Below are positions 1 through 6,689 of a DNA stretch of 8,510 nucleotides, in pieces; position 1 is the stretch's first letter, and every line of letters begins with the position of its first letter. The stretch lies in contig JADFRB010000057.1 in the NCBI GenBank assembly GCA_022561525.1, forward strand, positions 1-8,510, given 5' to 3'. Under the pieces are notes generated by a model. That model searched no databases. It saw only the letters and a program-made list of their open reading frames with translations, and was not told where the DNA came from. This DNA is from Nitrospinota bacterium. Its GTDB lineage: Bacteria; Nitrospirota; Nitrospiria; Nitrospirales; UBA8639. Both the position numbers and the translations under genes were made by a program.

Positions 1-107
1 AGCCTCGGCTCAACAAGGTGAAGGGCTATCGGCACGTACCCCGCTTACGCGAGGCCCTGCGACGAGACTTAAAAATTGGGAAGGCCGGAACAAAGAAGGC
101 CGCGTAA
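1..107 (+). CDS. 3' end of an unidentified gene, transposase-like C-terminus (partial)
   Basis: An open frame runs in from the left edge (first complete codon at base 3) and ends at TAA 105-107, giving 34 residues that begin PRLNKVKGYRHVPRLREAL and finish with a Lys/Ala-rich tail (GKAGTKKAA). The other two forward frames read as low-quality sequence or stop early. The basic, arginine-rich 'LNKVKGYRHVPxLxxAL' pattern resembles the last residues of several transposases as I remember them, and the flank 108-165 looks like the non-coding end of such an element, but no catalytic residues are inside the window. The direction matches the sensor gene that follows 66 bp later. It could instead be the tail of an ordinary basic protein. 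Being coding is fairly secure; the transposase label is inference. Confidence 0.5.
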   Translation, partial: PRLNKVKGYRHVPRLREALRRDLKIGKAGTKKAA

Positions 108-165
108 CATGAACCCTGGAGCCATGGAGAATTTCAACTAACTTTGGGCTTGACTCTAACAACGG
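108..165 (+). mobile_element. Possible right end of an insertion sequence (remnant)
   Basis: This short stretch separates the partial upstream gene from the sensor gene. It is open in the sensor's own frame from base 113 up to the ATG at 173, reading through an I-S-T-N-F-G-L-D-S stretch, yet has no usable start there (only a CTG at 116). It looks like the untranslated end of an insertion sequence left of the sensor gene. No second terminal repeat or target duplication can be seen because the other end lies outside the window. The exact boundary is unknown; 165 is a guess. This is inference from context and pattern memory. Confidence 0.25.
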
Positions 166-172
166 GCTTGGT

Positions 173-2341
173 ATGCTTCTCAAAGACCCTAACTCGGAAC
201 AGGCGCTACACCTTTTACAGACCCAGAAATCGATACTGGAAAGCATCGTTCAAGGTCACGATCTGACCACAATTCTCAATACGCTCTGCGTTGAAATGGA
301 AAGGGTCCTCTTCCCCTCCCTCTGCTCCATCATGCTCCTCGATGAACCAACCGGCCGGTGGCATGTGAGAACCGCTCCTAATATGCCCAACAGCCTCTAT
401 GTCGATCTTGATAAGTCGGGTCTCGAGAATCCAACAGGTTCATGTGGTATCGCGATTCAGACAGGAAAGGTAGCTGTCATTGTGAACACGGAAACTGATC
501 CCCATTGGGACAAGATCCGTGAACGAGCCGACAAGCATGGGATTCAAGCCTGTTGGTCAATTCCGATCGTGTCGAAGCAGAACACTCCCATCGGGACCGT
601 TGCCCTTTCATACCAACAACTCCGGCGACCCACGGCATTCGATCTTCATGCCCTTGAAACCGCAGCGTCTCTCGCCGGTTCCGCCATCCAACGTCGCAAA
701 GAAGAGCACGAACTCCAGGCCAGTCACGAACGACTTCAAAGCCTGTTTGACTCAGCCCCCGTGGCGTACTTCACCAGCACCATGGACGGAATAATCTTGA
801 GCGCCAATTCCTACACCGCAGCCTTAACAGGCATCCCGCAAGATGAATTACCTGGCCGACCGATGCTCGATCTCTACGCACCAACCCTCCGTGGGAGAAA
901 AAAAGCGGAACGAATCCACAAATGGGTCAACCACGGGCTCGAAGTCGAGGGAGAAGAAATAGAACTGGAACGACCTGATGGTACCCGTCGTTGGGTCAGC
1001 CTCACCGTACGTCTTTTTCGAGACTCTCTGGGACACCCCGTTGAGCGACGAGGCATTCTTGAAGATATTTCCAACCGAAAACAAGCCGAACATTTATTGG
1101 ACCAACAAAAATCTATTTTAGAGATGATTGCCAGGGGACAACCCCTCCACCAGATCCTGTCCCGCCTATGTGAGGGAATCGAAACGCTCTCTCCAGACAT
1201 GAAATGCTCTATTCACCAATTAGAAGGATCCACGCTCACTCTTCTGGCCGCCCCATCATTCCCTGAAAGCTATACGAGTACAATCGCCACCCTTAAAATT
1301 GGACCGGCTGTCGAATCGTGTGGAACCGCCGCCTATCGCCGAGAAGTAGTTGTCGTTTCGGATATTGCCACAGATCCGTTATGGAAGAAGGGACGAACTT
1401 TAGCCCTGACACATGGGCTTCAAGCCTGTTGGGCCCACCCTATTTTCTCGTCCAACCATGAAGTGTTAGGAACGATGGCGATGTACTATTCGCAACCACG
1501 CACCCCCAGTAATGCTGATTGGCAGATAATCGAATCGTCCACAAAGTTAGCCGGGATCGCGTTGGAACAGGAACGGGATCGCGCGGCCCTCACACAGAGC
1601 GAAACCCGGTATCGGATTCTCTACGAAGATAATCCTTCGATGTACTTTACCGTGGCTCTGGATGGAACGGTGCGATCGGTGAATCAATTTGGCGCATCCC
1701 AACTCGGATTTACTCCAAGCGAACTCCTAGGAACATCGGTGTTTTCCCTGTGTCACAAGAACGATCAAGCAACGGTTCGACACCACTTCGAATCGTATCT
1801 CCAAGCTCCTTCCGACCTCGAATATTTTGAATGTCGAAAAGTCCGAAAAGATGGAACCGTCATTTGGGTCCGGGAAACGATTCGATTGGTCCAAAGCACA
1901 GAACAGGAATCCGTCCTTCTCCTCGTCTGTGAAGATATTACCAAGCAAAAACGTGGCGAAGAAACGGTCGAACTGACCCAACATGTCTTTGATATCTTGC
2001 CAGACCATGTATCGATCGTCGGGTCGGATTACCGGTATCGTCGGGTCAATACCGTCTATGAACAGGTTCATGGTCTCCCCGCACAGGAGTTCATTGGCAA
2101 ACATATCTCCGACCTGCTTGGGAAACAGACGTTCCGGCAAAATATCAAACCACACTTCGACCGTTGCCTTGCCGGAGAACGCGTGTCATATGAACAATGG
2201 TTCCAATTTCCCAATGGTCAGACACGATTCATGGCCGTCACCTACTCCCCACTGCGGTCCCCGGATTCGCCTCATGAAGTTGAGGCGGTGGTCGTAAATT
2301 CACGTGACTTGACCCCGCGAAACAGATGGAAGAGGCCCTGA
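173..2341 (+). CDS. Sensor part (GAF-PAS-GAF-PAS-PAS) of a frameshifted histidine kinase
   Basis: Cytosolic signal-sensing region of a two-component histidine kinase; no signal peptide or membrane segment is seen. Domains in order: GAF1 about residues 18-175, PAS1 about 185-305 (ends GILEDISNRKQAE), GAF2 about 310-470, PAS2 about 475-597 (ends CEDITKQK) and PAS3 about 602-716. The two GAF domains are clear paralogues: both carry a QKSILE helix entry, an SCG motif (C91, C383) and a QACW motif (C127, C419). The 722-residue frame stops at TGA 2339-2341 just after a PAS-type 'RDLTPR' end. Restoring one A near 2320 continues it as KQMEEAL into the kinase module encoded from 2326, for about 939 residues in total. 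The ATG at 173 has no good ribosome-binding site and the flank may be an insertion-sequence end, but GAF1 appears complete. The ligand is unknown. It lies upstream of its likely response regulator. Confidence 0.85.
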   Translation: MLLKDPNSEQALHLLQTQKSILESIVQGHDLTTILNTLCVEMERVLFPSLCSIMLLDEPTGRWHVRTAPNMPNSLYVDLDKSGLENPTGSCGIAIQTGKVAVIVNTETDPHWDKIRERADKHGIQACWSIPIVSKQNTPIGTVALSYQQLRRPTAFDLHALETAASLAGSAIQRRKEEHELQASHERLQSLFDSAPVAYFTSTMDGIILSANSYTAALTGIPQDELPGRPMLDLYAPTLRGRKKAERIHKWVNHGLEVEGEEIELERPDGTRRWVSLTVRLFRDSLGHPVERRGILEDISNRKQAEHLLDQQKSILEMIARGQPLHQILSRLCEGIETLSPDMKCSIHQLEGSTLTLLAAPSFPESYTSTIATLKIGPAVESCGTAAYRREVVVVSDIATDPLWKKGRTLALTHGLQACWAHPIFSSNHEVLGTMAMYYSQPRTPSNADWQIIESSTKLAGIALEQERDRAALTQSETRYRILYEDNPSMYFTVALDGTVRSVNQFGASQLGFTPSELLGTSVFSLCHKNDQATVRHHFESYLQAPSDLEYFECRKVRKDGTVIWVRETIRLVQSTEQESVLLLVCEDITKQKRGEETVELTQHVFDILPDHVSIVGSDYRYRRVNTVYEQVHGLPAQEFIGKHISDLLGKQTFRQNIKPHFDRCLAGERVSYEQWFQFPNGQTRFMAVTYSPLRSPDSPHEVEAVVVNSRDLTPRNRWKRP
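2320..2322 (+). other. Frameshift point joining the sensor to the kinase module
   Basis: In the sensor frame the codons are CGA AAC AGA TGG and then a TGA at 2339. Reading from 2320 in the -1 frame gives AAA CAG ATG GAA GAG GCC CTG, that is K-Q-M-E-E-A-L. This joins 'RDLTPR' directly to the kinase coiled linker and is the usual PAS-to-HisKA_3 junction. The run has three A residues; four would restore a single reading frame. The site CCGAAAC does not fit the X XXY YYZ slippery heptamer, so a one-base deletion or a sequence error is more likely than programmed frameshifting. Confidence 0.85.
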
Positions 2342-2991
2342 AAGACAGCGAAGGGCACCTCCGCATTCTCTTAGACGAACGCACCAGGATTAGCCAGGAT
2401 CTTCATGATCACGTGCTCCAATCCGTGTACGCCTTGGGGCTGATTATTGCCGCCATCCGGAAACCACTGAAAACCAAAAAATTTTCGGAAGTGTATGAAT
2501 TCCTCGATCAAGCCGTCTCGCAAGTGAATCATGCCATTGCCGACATTCGCGGATTTATCGAAGGGCTACCCCAAGGTGGAGGGGAAATCGGAGACTTCAC
2601 GACTGAGCTGAAAAATCTGATCCAGTCCATGTCCCTCCCGAATGGACCGACATTCCAATTACGCATCGATCCGGAAGCCGCAGCCCTCCTCCCCAAAGAC
2701 GACAGCCTGCATCTTCTCAGCATTGCTCGAGAATCCATGAGTAATTGCCTGCGTCACGCCCAAGCCTCCAAGGGCTCCATTAGCCTGACCCAGAGGCACG
2801 GAAAGCTGCGATTCGAGGTCCGTGATAATGGCATCGGATTCAACTACCAAGAAGGATCCCACTCAGGACACGGACTGCTCAATATGAAATCCCGCTCTGC
2901 ATATGTACACGGCACAATCGCCATCCGCTCAGCTCCTCAGAAAGGAACCCGAGTGATTATTGACATGCCCACCAACACACAAAGAAAGTAG
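2326..2991 (+). CDS. Histidine kinase transmitter module (HisKA_3 + HATPase_c), NarL-type
   Basis: Transmitter half of a NarX/NreB-type sensor kinase, which autophosphorylates on His and passes the phosphate to a response regulator. In the 221-residue frame the dimerisation/phosphoacceptor helix is ERTRISQDLHDHVLQSVYAL (residues 18-37), with the phosphorylated His at 27. The ATPase domain follows, with an N box RESMSNCLRHA (N140), a G1 box RDNGIGF (D167) and a G2 box GHGLLNMKSR (181-190), so all key residues are present. The ATG at 2326 overlaps the end of the sensor frame by 16 bp and has no Shine-Dalgarno sequence, so it is probably not a true start. This is the C-terminal part of the same protein as 173-2341. 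If the split is real, the module could still be made by termination-reinitiation as a kinase without a sensor. The regulator gene starts 7 bp after its stop. Confidence 0.9.
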   Translation: MEEALKDSEGHLRILLDERTRISQDLHDHVLQSVYALGLIIAAIRKPLKTKKFSEVYEFLDQAVSQVNHAIADIRGFIEGLPQGGGEIGDFTTELKNLIQSMSLPNGPTFQLRIDPEAAALLPKDDSLHLLSIARESMSNCLRHAQASKGSISLTQRHGKLRFEVRDNGIGFNYQEGSHSGHGLLNMKSRSAYVHGTIAIRSAPQKGTRVIIDMPTNTQRK

Positions 2992-2998
2992 GCAAACC

Positions 2999-3658
2999 AT
3001 GATTGAAATTCTGTTAGTAGAAGACCATGAAGTTGTCCGCATCGGCCTGCGTACCGTTCTGGCCCAACACCCAGACTTCACCATCGTCGCAGAGGTCGGA
3101 ACCGTTGAGGCCGCGACGCAGGAAAGCATCAAACTTCGGCCACATATCGTGCTCATGGATCTCCGGCTCCCGGACGGAAGCGGCGTGGATGCCTGTCGTG
3201 CTATTCTAGAGATCTGTCCCGACACCCGTATCCTGTTTCTGACCTCCTACCGAGACGAGGATTCCATGTTAGCCGCCATCCTAGCCGGAGCCTCGGGCTA
3301 TCTTCTCAAGGAAGTCAGTCCCGATCGATTGATACAAGCCATAGAATTAGTCGCTGACGGACATTCCATTCTTGATCACGAAGTCATTAAAAAAGTCAAA
3401 TCCTGGGTCCAAAAAAAGACGCAACCAGCAACCCAGGCCAAAAAATGGGATTTGTCCCCCCAACAATTTCGTGTATTGGAACAAGTGGCCGAAGGTAAAA
3501 CCAACAAAGAAATCGGACGCGTCTTAGGGCTGAGTGATAAAACCGTCAGAAACTATCTGGCGACCATTTTTGAAAAACTCCAGATCACTCGACGCAGCCA
3601 GGCTGCAGCCATGTTCATACGGCAACACCTCAAAGACACCGCCACGGTGAAGGTGTAG
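2999..3658 (+). CDS. NarL/FixJ-family response regulator (REC + LuxR HTH)
   Basis: DNA-binding response regulator of 219 residues, the probable partner of the kinase encoded just upstream. The receiver domain (about 1-120) has the acidic pair E8/D9, the phosphoacceptor D54 in VLMDLRLPDG, the switch residues T82/S83 and the conserved K104 in YLLKEVSP. The LuxR-type helix-turn-helix spans about 150-210 (LSPQQFRVLEQVAEGKTNKE then VRNYLATIFEKLQI). I chose ATG 2999 because it starts exactly at the conserved MIEILLVEDH, sits 7 bp after the kinase stop and has a weak GTAGG 6 bp upstream. A longer frame from 2960 would overlap the kinase gene and add residues outside the fold. It is probably co-transcribed with the kinase; target genes are unknown. 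Whether it controls the ligase gene 83 bp downstream cannot be told from the sequence. Confidence 0.95.
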   Translation: MIEILLVEDHEVVRIGLRTVLAQHPDFTIVAEVGTVEAATQESIKLRPHIVLMDLRLPDGSGVDACRAILEICPDTRILFLTSYRDEDSMLAAILAGASGYLLKEVSPDRLIQAIELVADGHSILDHEVIKKVKSWVQKKTQPATQAKKWDLSPQQFRVLEQVAEGKTNKEIGRVLGLSDKTVRNYLATIFEKLQITRRSQAAAMFIRQHLKDTATVKV

Positions 3659-3741
3659 GACTCGTCGCTGGTTGCTGATCGCTCGGGAAAAAAGTTTACG
3701 ATCCCAGATACTCGCGACCAGCCTGCTCAAGCCCTACCATT

Positions 3742-5145
3742 TTGCGCGAACTACTCAGCCGTCCTGGATTTGGAGAGGGCCCCCTCACACTCGGCGCAGA
3801 GCTCGAACTTCCCATCATCGATAAAGCTGGCCTGGCATTTCCGATCAACCGATCCCTTCTCGCCCAAAGCGCGGACTCGTCACTCCAACTCGAACTCAAT
3901 CGCTTCAATATCGAATATAATGCCACTCCCGTTCCCTTAATTGGATCACCGTTTACCGCACTGCACACCCAACTCACGGAAGCCTTGCGACACATCAATG
4001 GTCTGGCCGCGGCTCAAGGCGGACGTGTCGTACCCATCGGCATTCTTCCCACACTCAGCGAAGCCGATCTCCAATCCCAAGCCTTAACCGATCTCCCACG
4101 CTATCGCGCCCTCTCATGGGCTCTTCGCCATCAACGACATACCCCGTTTCGGGTATGTATTGACGGCAAGGAACCGCTCACCATGACCTGTAACGATGTG
4201 ACGATGGAAGGAGCCAACACGTCGTTTCAATTACATCTTCGCGTGCCGCCTCATGAGTTTGCCCATCTGTACAATATGGCTCAATTGGTCACCCCCATTG
4301 CCGTTGCAGTCTCCGCCAATTCACCAATCTTTGTTGGCCATCTATTATGGGATGAAACCCGCATTGCCTTATTTAAACAAGCAATTGATGACCGACCTCC
4401 TCACGAAAAGAACTGGAATCAGCCGGCTCGTGTGTCATATGGGAATGGATGGGTCCGCGAAGGGGCGTATGAATTATTCGCAGAAGCCGTCGGTCTCTTC
4501 CCTCCCCTGATGCCTTTGATCAGCGACCGGCCACCCATGGAATGCCATCGACGTGGCGAACTTCCTTCATTGGAAGAACTCCGCCTCCACCAAAGCACGG
4601 TGTGGCGATGGAATCGCGCCATCTATGATCCGGCCATGGGGGGACACCTTCGTATTGAGCTTCGGGCATTGCCATCAGGCCCCACCCCTATTGATATGGT
4701 AGCCAACGCCGCGTTTTTGATTGGCATGATCTTAGGGCTTCGCGCACAGGCGCAATACCTGCTTCCGATTTTTCCCTTTGATTATACGCATCGAAATTTT
4801 TATCGAGCGGCACAGGCGGGGTTGGACGCCCAACTCCTCTGGCCCTCTGACACCCCACCCTCTCCCCGCGAAATGCCCTTGCGTGATCTTGCCAGAACCA
4901 TGTTGCCCATTGCCAAACAAGGATTAGGCGAAGCAGGGGTTGACGAAGAGGACACCGACCGCCTACTGAACATTATTCAGCAACGCCTGGACACAGGAAT
5001 CAATGGTGCCACCTGGCAACGATCCATGCTGACTCAATTCGAACAAGGAATGCCCCGCACGGAAGCCTTGGCCGCGATGCTGGAACGATACCTCACCTAT
5101 TCGAACGAAGGACGACCCGTCACAGAGTGGAGCCAGTCCCGATGA
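3742..5145 (+). CDS. GCS2-family carboxylate-amine ligase (glutamate-cysteine ligase-like)
   Basis: Predicted ATP-dependent ligase of the glutamate-cysteine ligase family 2 fold (GCS2/YbdK-like), which joins an amine to a carboxylate, often of glutamate. Over 467 residues it shows LGAELEL (18-23, metal-binding acidic residues E20/E22), FNIEYNATP (55-63), GILPT (100-104), TSFQLHLRVP (160-169), ANSP (192-195), LWDETR (202-207), LHQSTVWRWNR (282-292) and HLRIELRALPSGP with IDMVANAAF (302-325). These fit the GCS2 subfamily usually annotated only as glutamate-cysteine ligase family protein. No CBS domain is present. The start is uncertain: TTG at 3742 is the only conventional start codon after the in-frame stop at 3676-3678 (an ATT lies at 3739), there is no clear Shine-Dalgarno sequence, and family members, as I recall them, often have a longer N-terminus. 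The stop overlaps the next ATG (ATGA), so the two genes are probably translated together. The substrate is unknown; glutathione synthesis should not be assumed. Confidence 0.85.
   Translation: MRELLSRPGFGEGPLTLGAELELPIIDKAGLAFPINRSLLAQSADSSLQLELNRFNIEYNATPVPLIGSPFTALHTQLTEALRHINGLAAAQGGRVVPIGILPTLSEADLQSQALTDLPRYRALSWALRHQRHTPFRVCIDGKEPLTMTCNDVTMEGANTSFQLHLRVPPHEFAHLYNMAQLVTPIAVAVSANSPIFVGHLLWDETRIALFKQAIDDRPPHEKNWNQPARVSYGNGWVREGAYELFAEAVGLFPPLMPLISDRPPMECHRRGELPSLEELRLHQSTVWRWNRAIYDPAMGGHLRIELRALPSGPTPIDMVANAAFLIGMILGLRAQAQYLLPIFPFDYTHRNFYRAAQAGLDAQLLWPSDTPPSPREMPLRDLARTMLPIAKQGLGEAGVDEEDTDRLLNIIQQRLDTGINGATWQRSMLTQFEQGMPRTEALAAMLERYLTYSNEGRPVTEWSQSR
5127..5144 (+). promoter_or_regulatory. 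Ribosome-binding site and ATGA coupling for the hydrolase gene
   Basis: GTGGAG at 5127-5132 lies 9 bases before the ATG at 5142, which overlaps the TGA (5143-5145) of the ligase gene. This decides the start at 5142 over the in-frame GTG at 5127, which is itself part of the Shine-Dalgarno-like sequence. The 4-base overlap is the usual arrangement for translational coupling. Confidence 0.7.
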
Positions 5146-6176
5146 AACACCGTACGGACTTCCTCCGAATTTGGGACAATCCTCAGACAGAAGAAGTGGG
5201 AGACTCCGTCGAAGAATTTCTGCATCTTCTTGGCGGACCAACCTGGATCGACATTCCCGGCAAGGACCCATCACGGTCTCGCGCCATTGTCACATTGCTT
5301 CACGGCAATGAACCTTCAGGGATTCGGGCCATTCATCAATGGCTTCGCATAGGCCACACCCCATACGTCAATGTCGTCTGTTTCATTGGAGCAGTTGAGG
5401 CCGCCCTCGCCCCTCCTGGTTTTGCCTTTCGGACATTGCCAGGCAGCCTAGACCTGAATCGGTGTTGGCAAGAACCCTACGATAGTGTCGAGGGGCACAT
5501 TGCCCAAGAAGTCCTCCAACGATTCCAGCGCTTCAACCTGGAAGCCCTCATTGACATTCACAACACCTCAGGACGCAGTCCCTGCTACGGCATTACCACC
5601 CAAATCGGCGACAAACAGAAAGCTCTCACCGCGTTGTTTTCTAGTCAACTGGTCGTCACCGACTTACGATTAGGGACCATCATGGAAGCCACCGAGTTTG
5701 AGACTCCTACCATCGCGGTAGAATGCGGTGGAAATCATGACCCACAATCCGACCGCCTTGCCTTTGACGGATTGTCGCGATTTACCCAAACCGACTCTCT
5801 CTTTCCTCCAGGGAAGGAATATTCAGACATCTCGATCTTCGAGCATCCGATTCGCGTTGAACTTCGAAAAGGTGCCACCGTGGCCTATGCCTCTTCACCA
5901 GTAGAGGAAGCAGATTGTACACTCAGATGTGATGCCGACAATTTTAATTTTGGTGTGTTGCATCCAGGAGAACAGATTGGATGGGCCGGGCCAAACCAAC
6001 TGGATGTCTTCTTGGCACGAGACGCAAAAGGCCGCAATCGAGCCAAGGAACTCTTTTCCGTGCTCAACGGCCAACTGCATATCGCCCAACCGGGAAGAAT
6101 CCTCATGATGACCACCGACCCCATTTTGGCCACAAGCGATTGCCTCTTTTACTTCCTTCCGTCGACAAGCCAATAA
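5142..6176 (+). CDS. AstE/aspartoacylase-family zinc hydrolase (M14-like)
   Basis: Zinc-dependent deacylase/carboxypeptidase-fold enzyme of the succinylglutamate desuccinylase-aspartoacylase family, which cleaves N-acyl or amide bonds of amino-acid derivatives. In the 344-residue product the metal site reads LLHGNEPSG (H54, E57) with a third ligand H140 in IDIHNTSG. DLNR (104-107) provides the substrate-binding Asn-Arg pair and E194 in VECGG is the likely catalytic Glu, so the active site is complete. A C-terminal beta domain (about 235-344) follows, as in the family. There is no signal peptide, so it is probably cytosolic. It overlaps the ligase gene by 4 bases. A ligase and a hydrolase in one coupled unit suggests making and trimming or recycling of a glutamate-type amide, but the substrate is not visible. 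It is not a canonical AstE of the arginine succinyltransferase pathway, since no other ast genes are nearby. Confidence 0.88.
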   Translation: MKHRTDFLRIWDNPQTEEVGDSVEEFLHLLGGPTWIDIPGKDPSRSRAIVTLLHGNEPSGIRAIHQWLRIGHTPYVNVVCFIGAVEAALAPPGFAFRTLPGSLDLNRCWQEPYDSVEGHIAQEVLQRFQRFNLEALIDIHNTSGRSPCYGITTQIGDKQKALTALFSSQLVVTDLRLGTIMEATEFETPTIAVECGGNHDPQSDRLAFDGLSRFTQTDSLFPPGKEYSDISIFEHPIRVELRKGATVAYASSPVEEADCTLRCDADNFNFGVLHPGEQIGWAGPNQLDVFLARDAKGRNRAKELFSVLNGQLHIAQPGRILMMTTDPILATSDCLFYFLPSTSQ

Positions 6177-6211
6177 CCAACCTAAAAACGGTAGTTGGCA
6201 ATCTCGGATCC

Positions 6212-6322
6212 CTTCGACGGCTGCGGAAACCGCGGCGCTCAGGGCGAACGGACTCTCACCAAACGAGTGATGGTCATGGAACCCCGTTCGTGCTGAGTCC
6301 TGAGCTCCTCAAAGGGTCGAAG
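6212..6322. repeat. REP-like imperfect palindrome
   Basis: CTCAGGGCGAACGG (6238-6251) pairs with CCGTTCGTGCTGAG (6284-6297) with two mismatches, and the outer CTTCGAC (6212-6218) pairs with GTCGAAG (6316-6322). A small perfect hairpin GCGG-AAA-CCGC (6223-6233) sits in the left arm. The wording is that of a dispersed intergenic repeat found in many environmental bacterial genomes, whose chance translation includes an 'LRPFxxLRTQHER' string, also seen here on the minus strand. It lies 36 bp past the hydrolase stop, between convergent genes, where it could end transcripts, but there is no T tract. Confidence 0.65.
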
Positions 6323-6541
6323 CATGAGCCGGAGAGCGGCAATGTAACTGTCGTTTGTTGGGTTATTGACCCACCATTGACATTCTTGTTTCTCAAACAC
6401 CTCAACGTATAAACCTGCCCTAAGGGCTCGCGCAAAAATAACTTCCCCTGTTTGGGCGTCGATCCATCCCGTCTGGCGGCGTTGCTCGTCCTTTCCATAC
6501 GAGGAATATGCGCAGTCCTCGCGCCTTGCCAGACAGGTGTC
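6239..6541 (-). pseudogene. Relic open frame without a proper start (doubtful)
   Basis: On the minus strand 100 codons are open between an upstream TGA (6542-6544) and the TGA at 6239-6241. There is no ATG near the front; the first usable start is a GTG at 6398-6400, leaving 53 residues. The upper part contains WIDAQTGEVIFARALRAG and the middle EKQECQWWVNN, which look protein-like. The lower part is only the translation of the REP-like palindrome, and the upper part is the translation of repeat arm A. I recognise no family. It may be an eroded gene 3' end invaded by repeats, or chance openness of repeat DNA. The second is at least as likely. Confidence 0.2.
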
Positions 6542-6583
6542 TCAGCACCCAAACAGGGGAAGTTATTCTTGCGCGAACCCTTA
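6421..6583. repeat. Long inverted-repeat element (arms about 57 bp), MITE-like
   Basis: Arm A (6421-6477) and arm B (6528-6583) are inverted copies of one sequence. The outer 34-38 bp (TAAGGG...CCCTGTTTGGG against CCCAAACAGGG...CCCTTA) match with only a few differences, the next 10-12 bp diverge, and the inner GTCTGGC (6471-6477) pairs with GCCAGAC (6528-6534), continued by GGCG against CGCC. The 50-base centre holds a further hairpin, CGAGGA (6500-6505) with TCCTCG (6516-6521). The whole can fold into one long hairpin. There is no transposase gene inside, so a small non-autonomous mobile element or a structured dispersed repeat are the simplest readings. Confidence 0.75.
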
Positions 6584-6587
6584 GTAA

Positions 6588-6651
6588 GAGGGCATCGTAT
6601 GCTGGGAATGTTGGGCCCTCTGGTTTTCCAGGTGGACGCATGCCGCTCCAC
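6588..6651. repeat. Cluster of small hairpins between the repeat copies
   Basis: The spacer between arm B and arm C contains GAGGGC (6588-6593) pairing with GCCCTC (6615-6620), CTGG-TTTT-CCAG (6620-6631), and GTGGA (6632-6636) pairing with TCCAC (6647-6651) around a GCATGC palindrome. No gene is apparent. This is probably part of the same composite repeat cassette. None of the stems is followed by a T tract, so these are not clear terminators. Confidence 0.4.
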
Positions 6652-6689
6652 AAAAATCGATCGGGCGTGTTGAACATTTGAGAAAGCCT

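Noticed and set aside
150..177. TTGACT (150-155) and TATGCT (172-177) with 16-bp spacing, promoter-like
   Set aside because: The -10 would overlap the sensor ATG at 173 and transcription would begin inside the gene, where no alternative start codon precedes the GAF domain. Probably chance.
1727..2155. 142-residue minus-strand frame inside the sensor gene
   Set aside because: Lies wholly opposite PAS2/PAS3 coding sequence, which has clear domain motifs; a shadow frame.
2318..2341. Programmed -1 frameshifting between sensor and kinase
   Set aside because: CCGAAAC is not a slippery heptamer and no clear downstream structure or upstream stimulating Shine-Dalgarno sequence was seen; a single-base deletion explains it more simply.
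3672..3702. TTGCTG and TACGAT as a promoter for the ligase gene
   Set aside because: Spacing is 19 bp and the -35 match is poor; nothing else supports it.
3667..3723. Inverted GCTGGT (3667-3672) and ACCAGC (3718-3723) between the regulator and ligase genes
   Set aside because: Short stem with a loop of about 45 bases and no T tract; not a convincing terminator or regulator.
6177..6198. CCAAC/GTTGG hairpin right after the hydrolase stop as a terminator
   Set aside because: Only five base pairs with a 12-base loop and no T tract.
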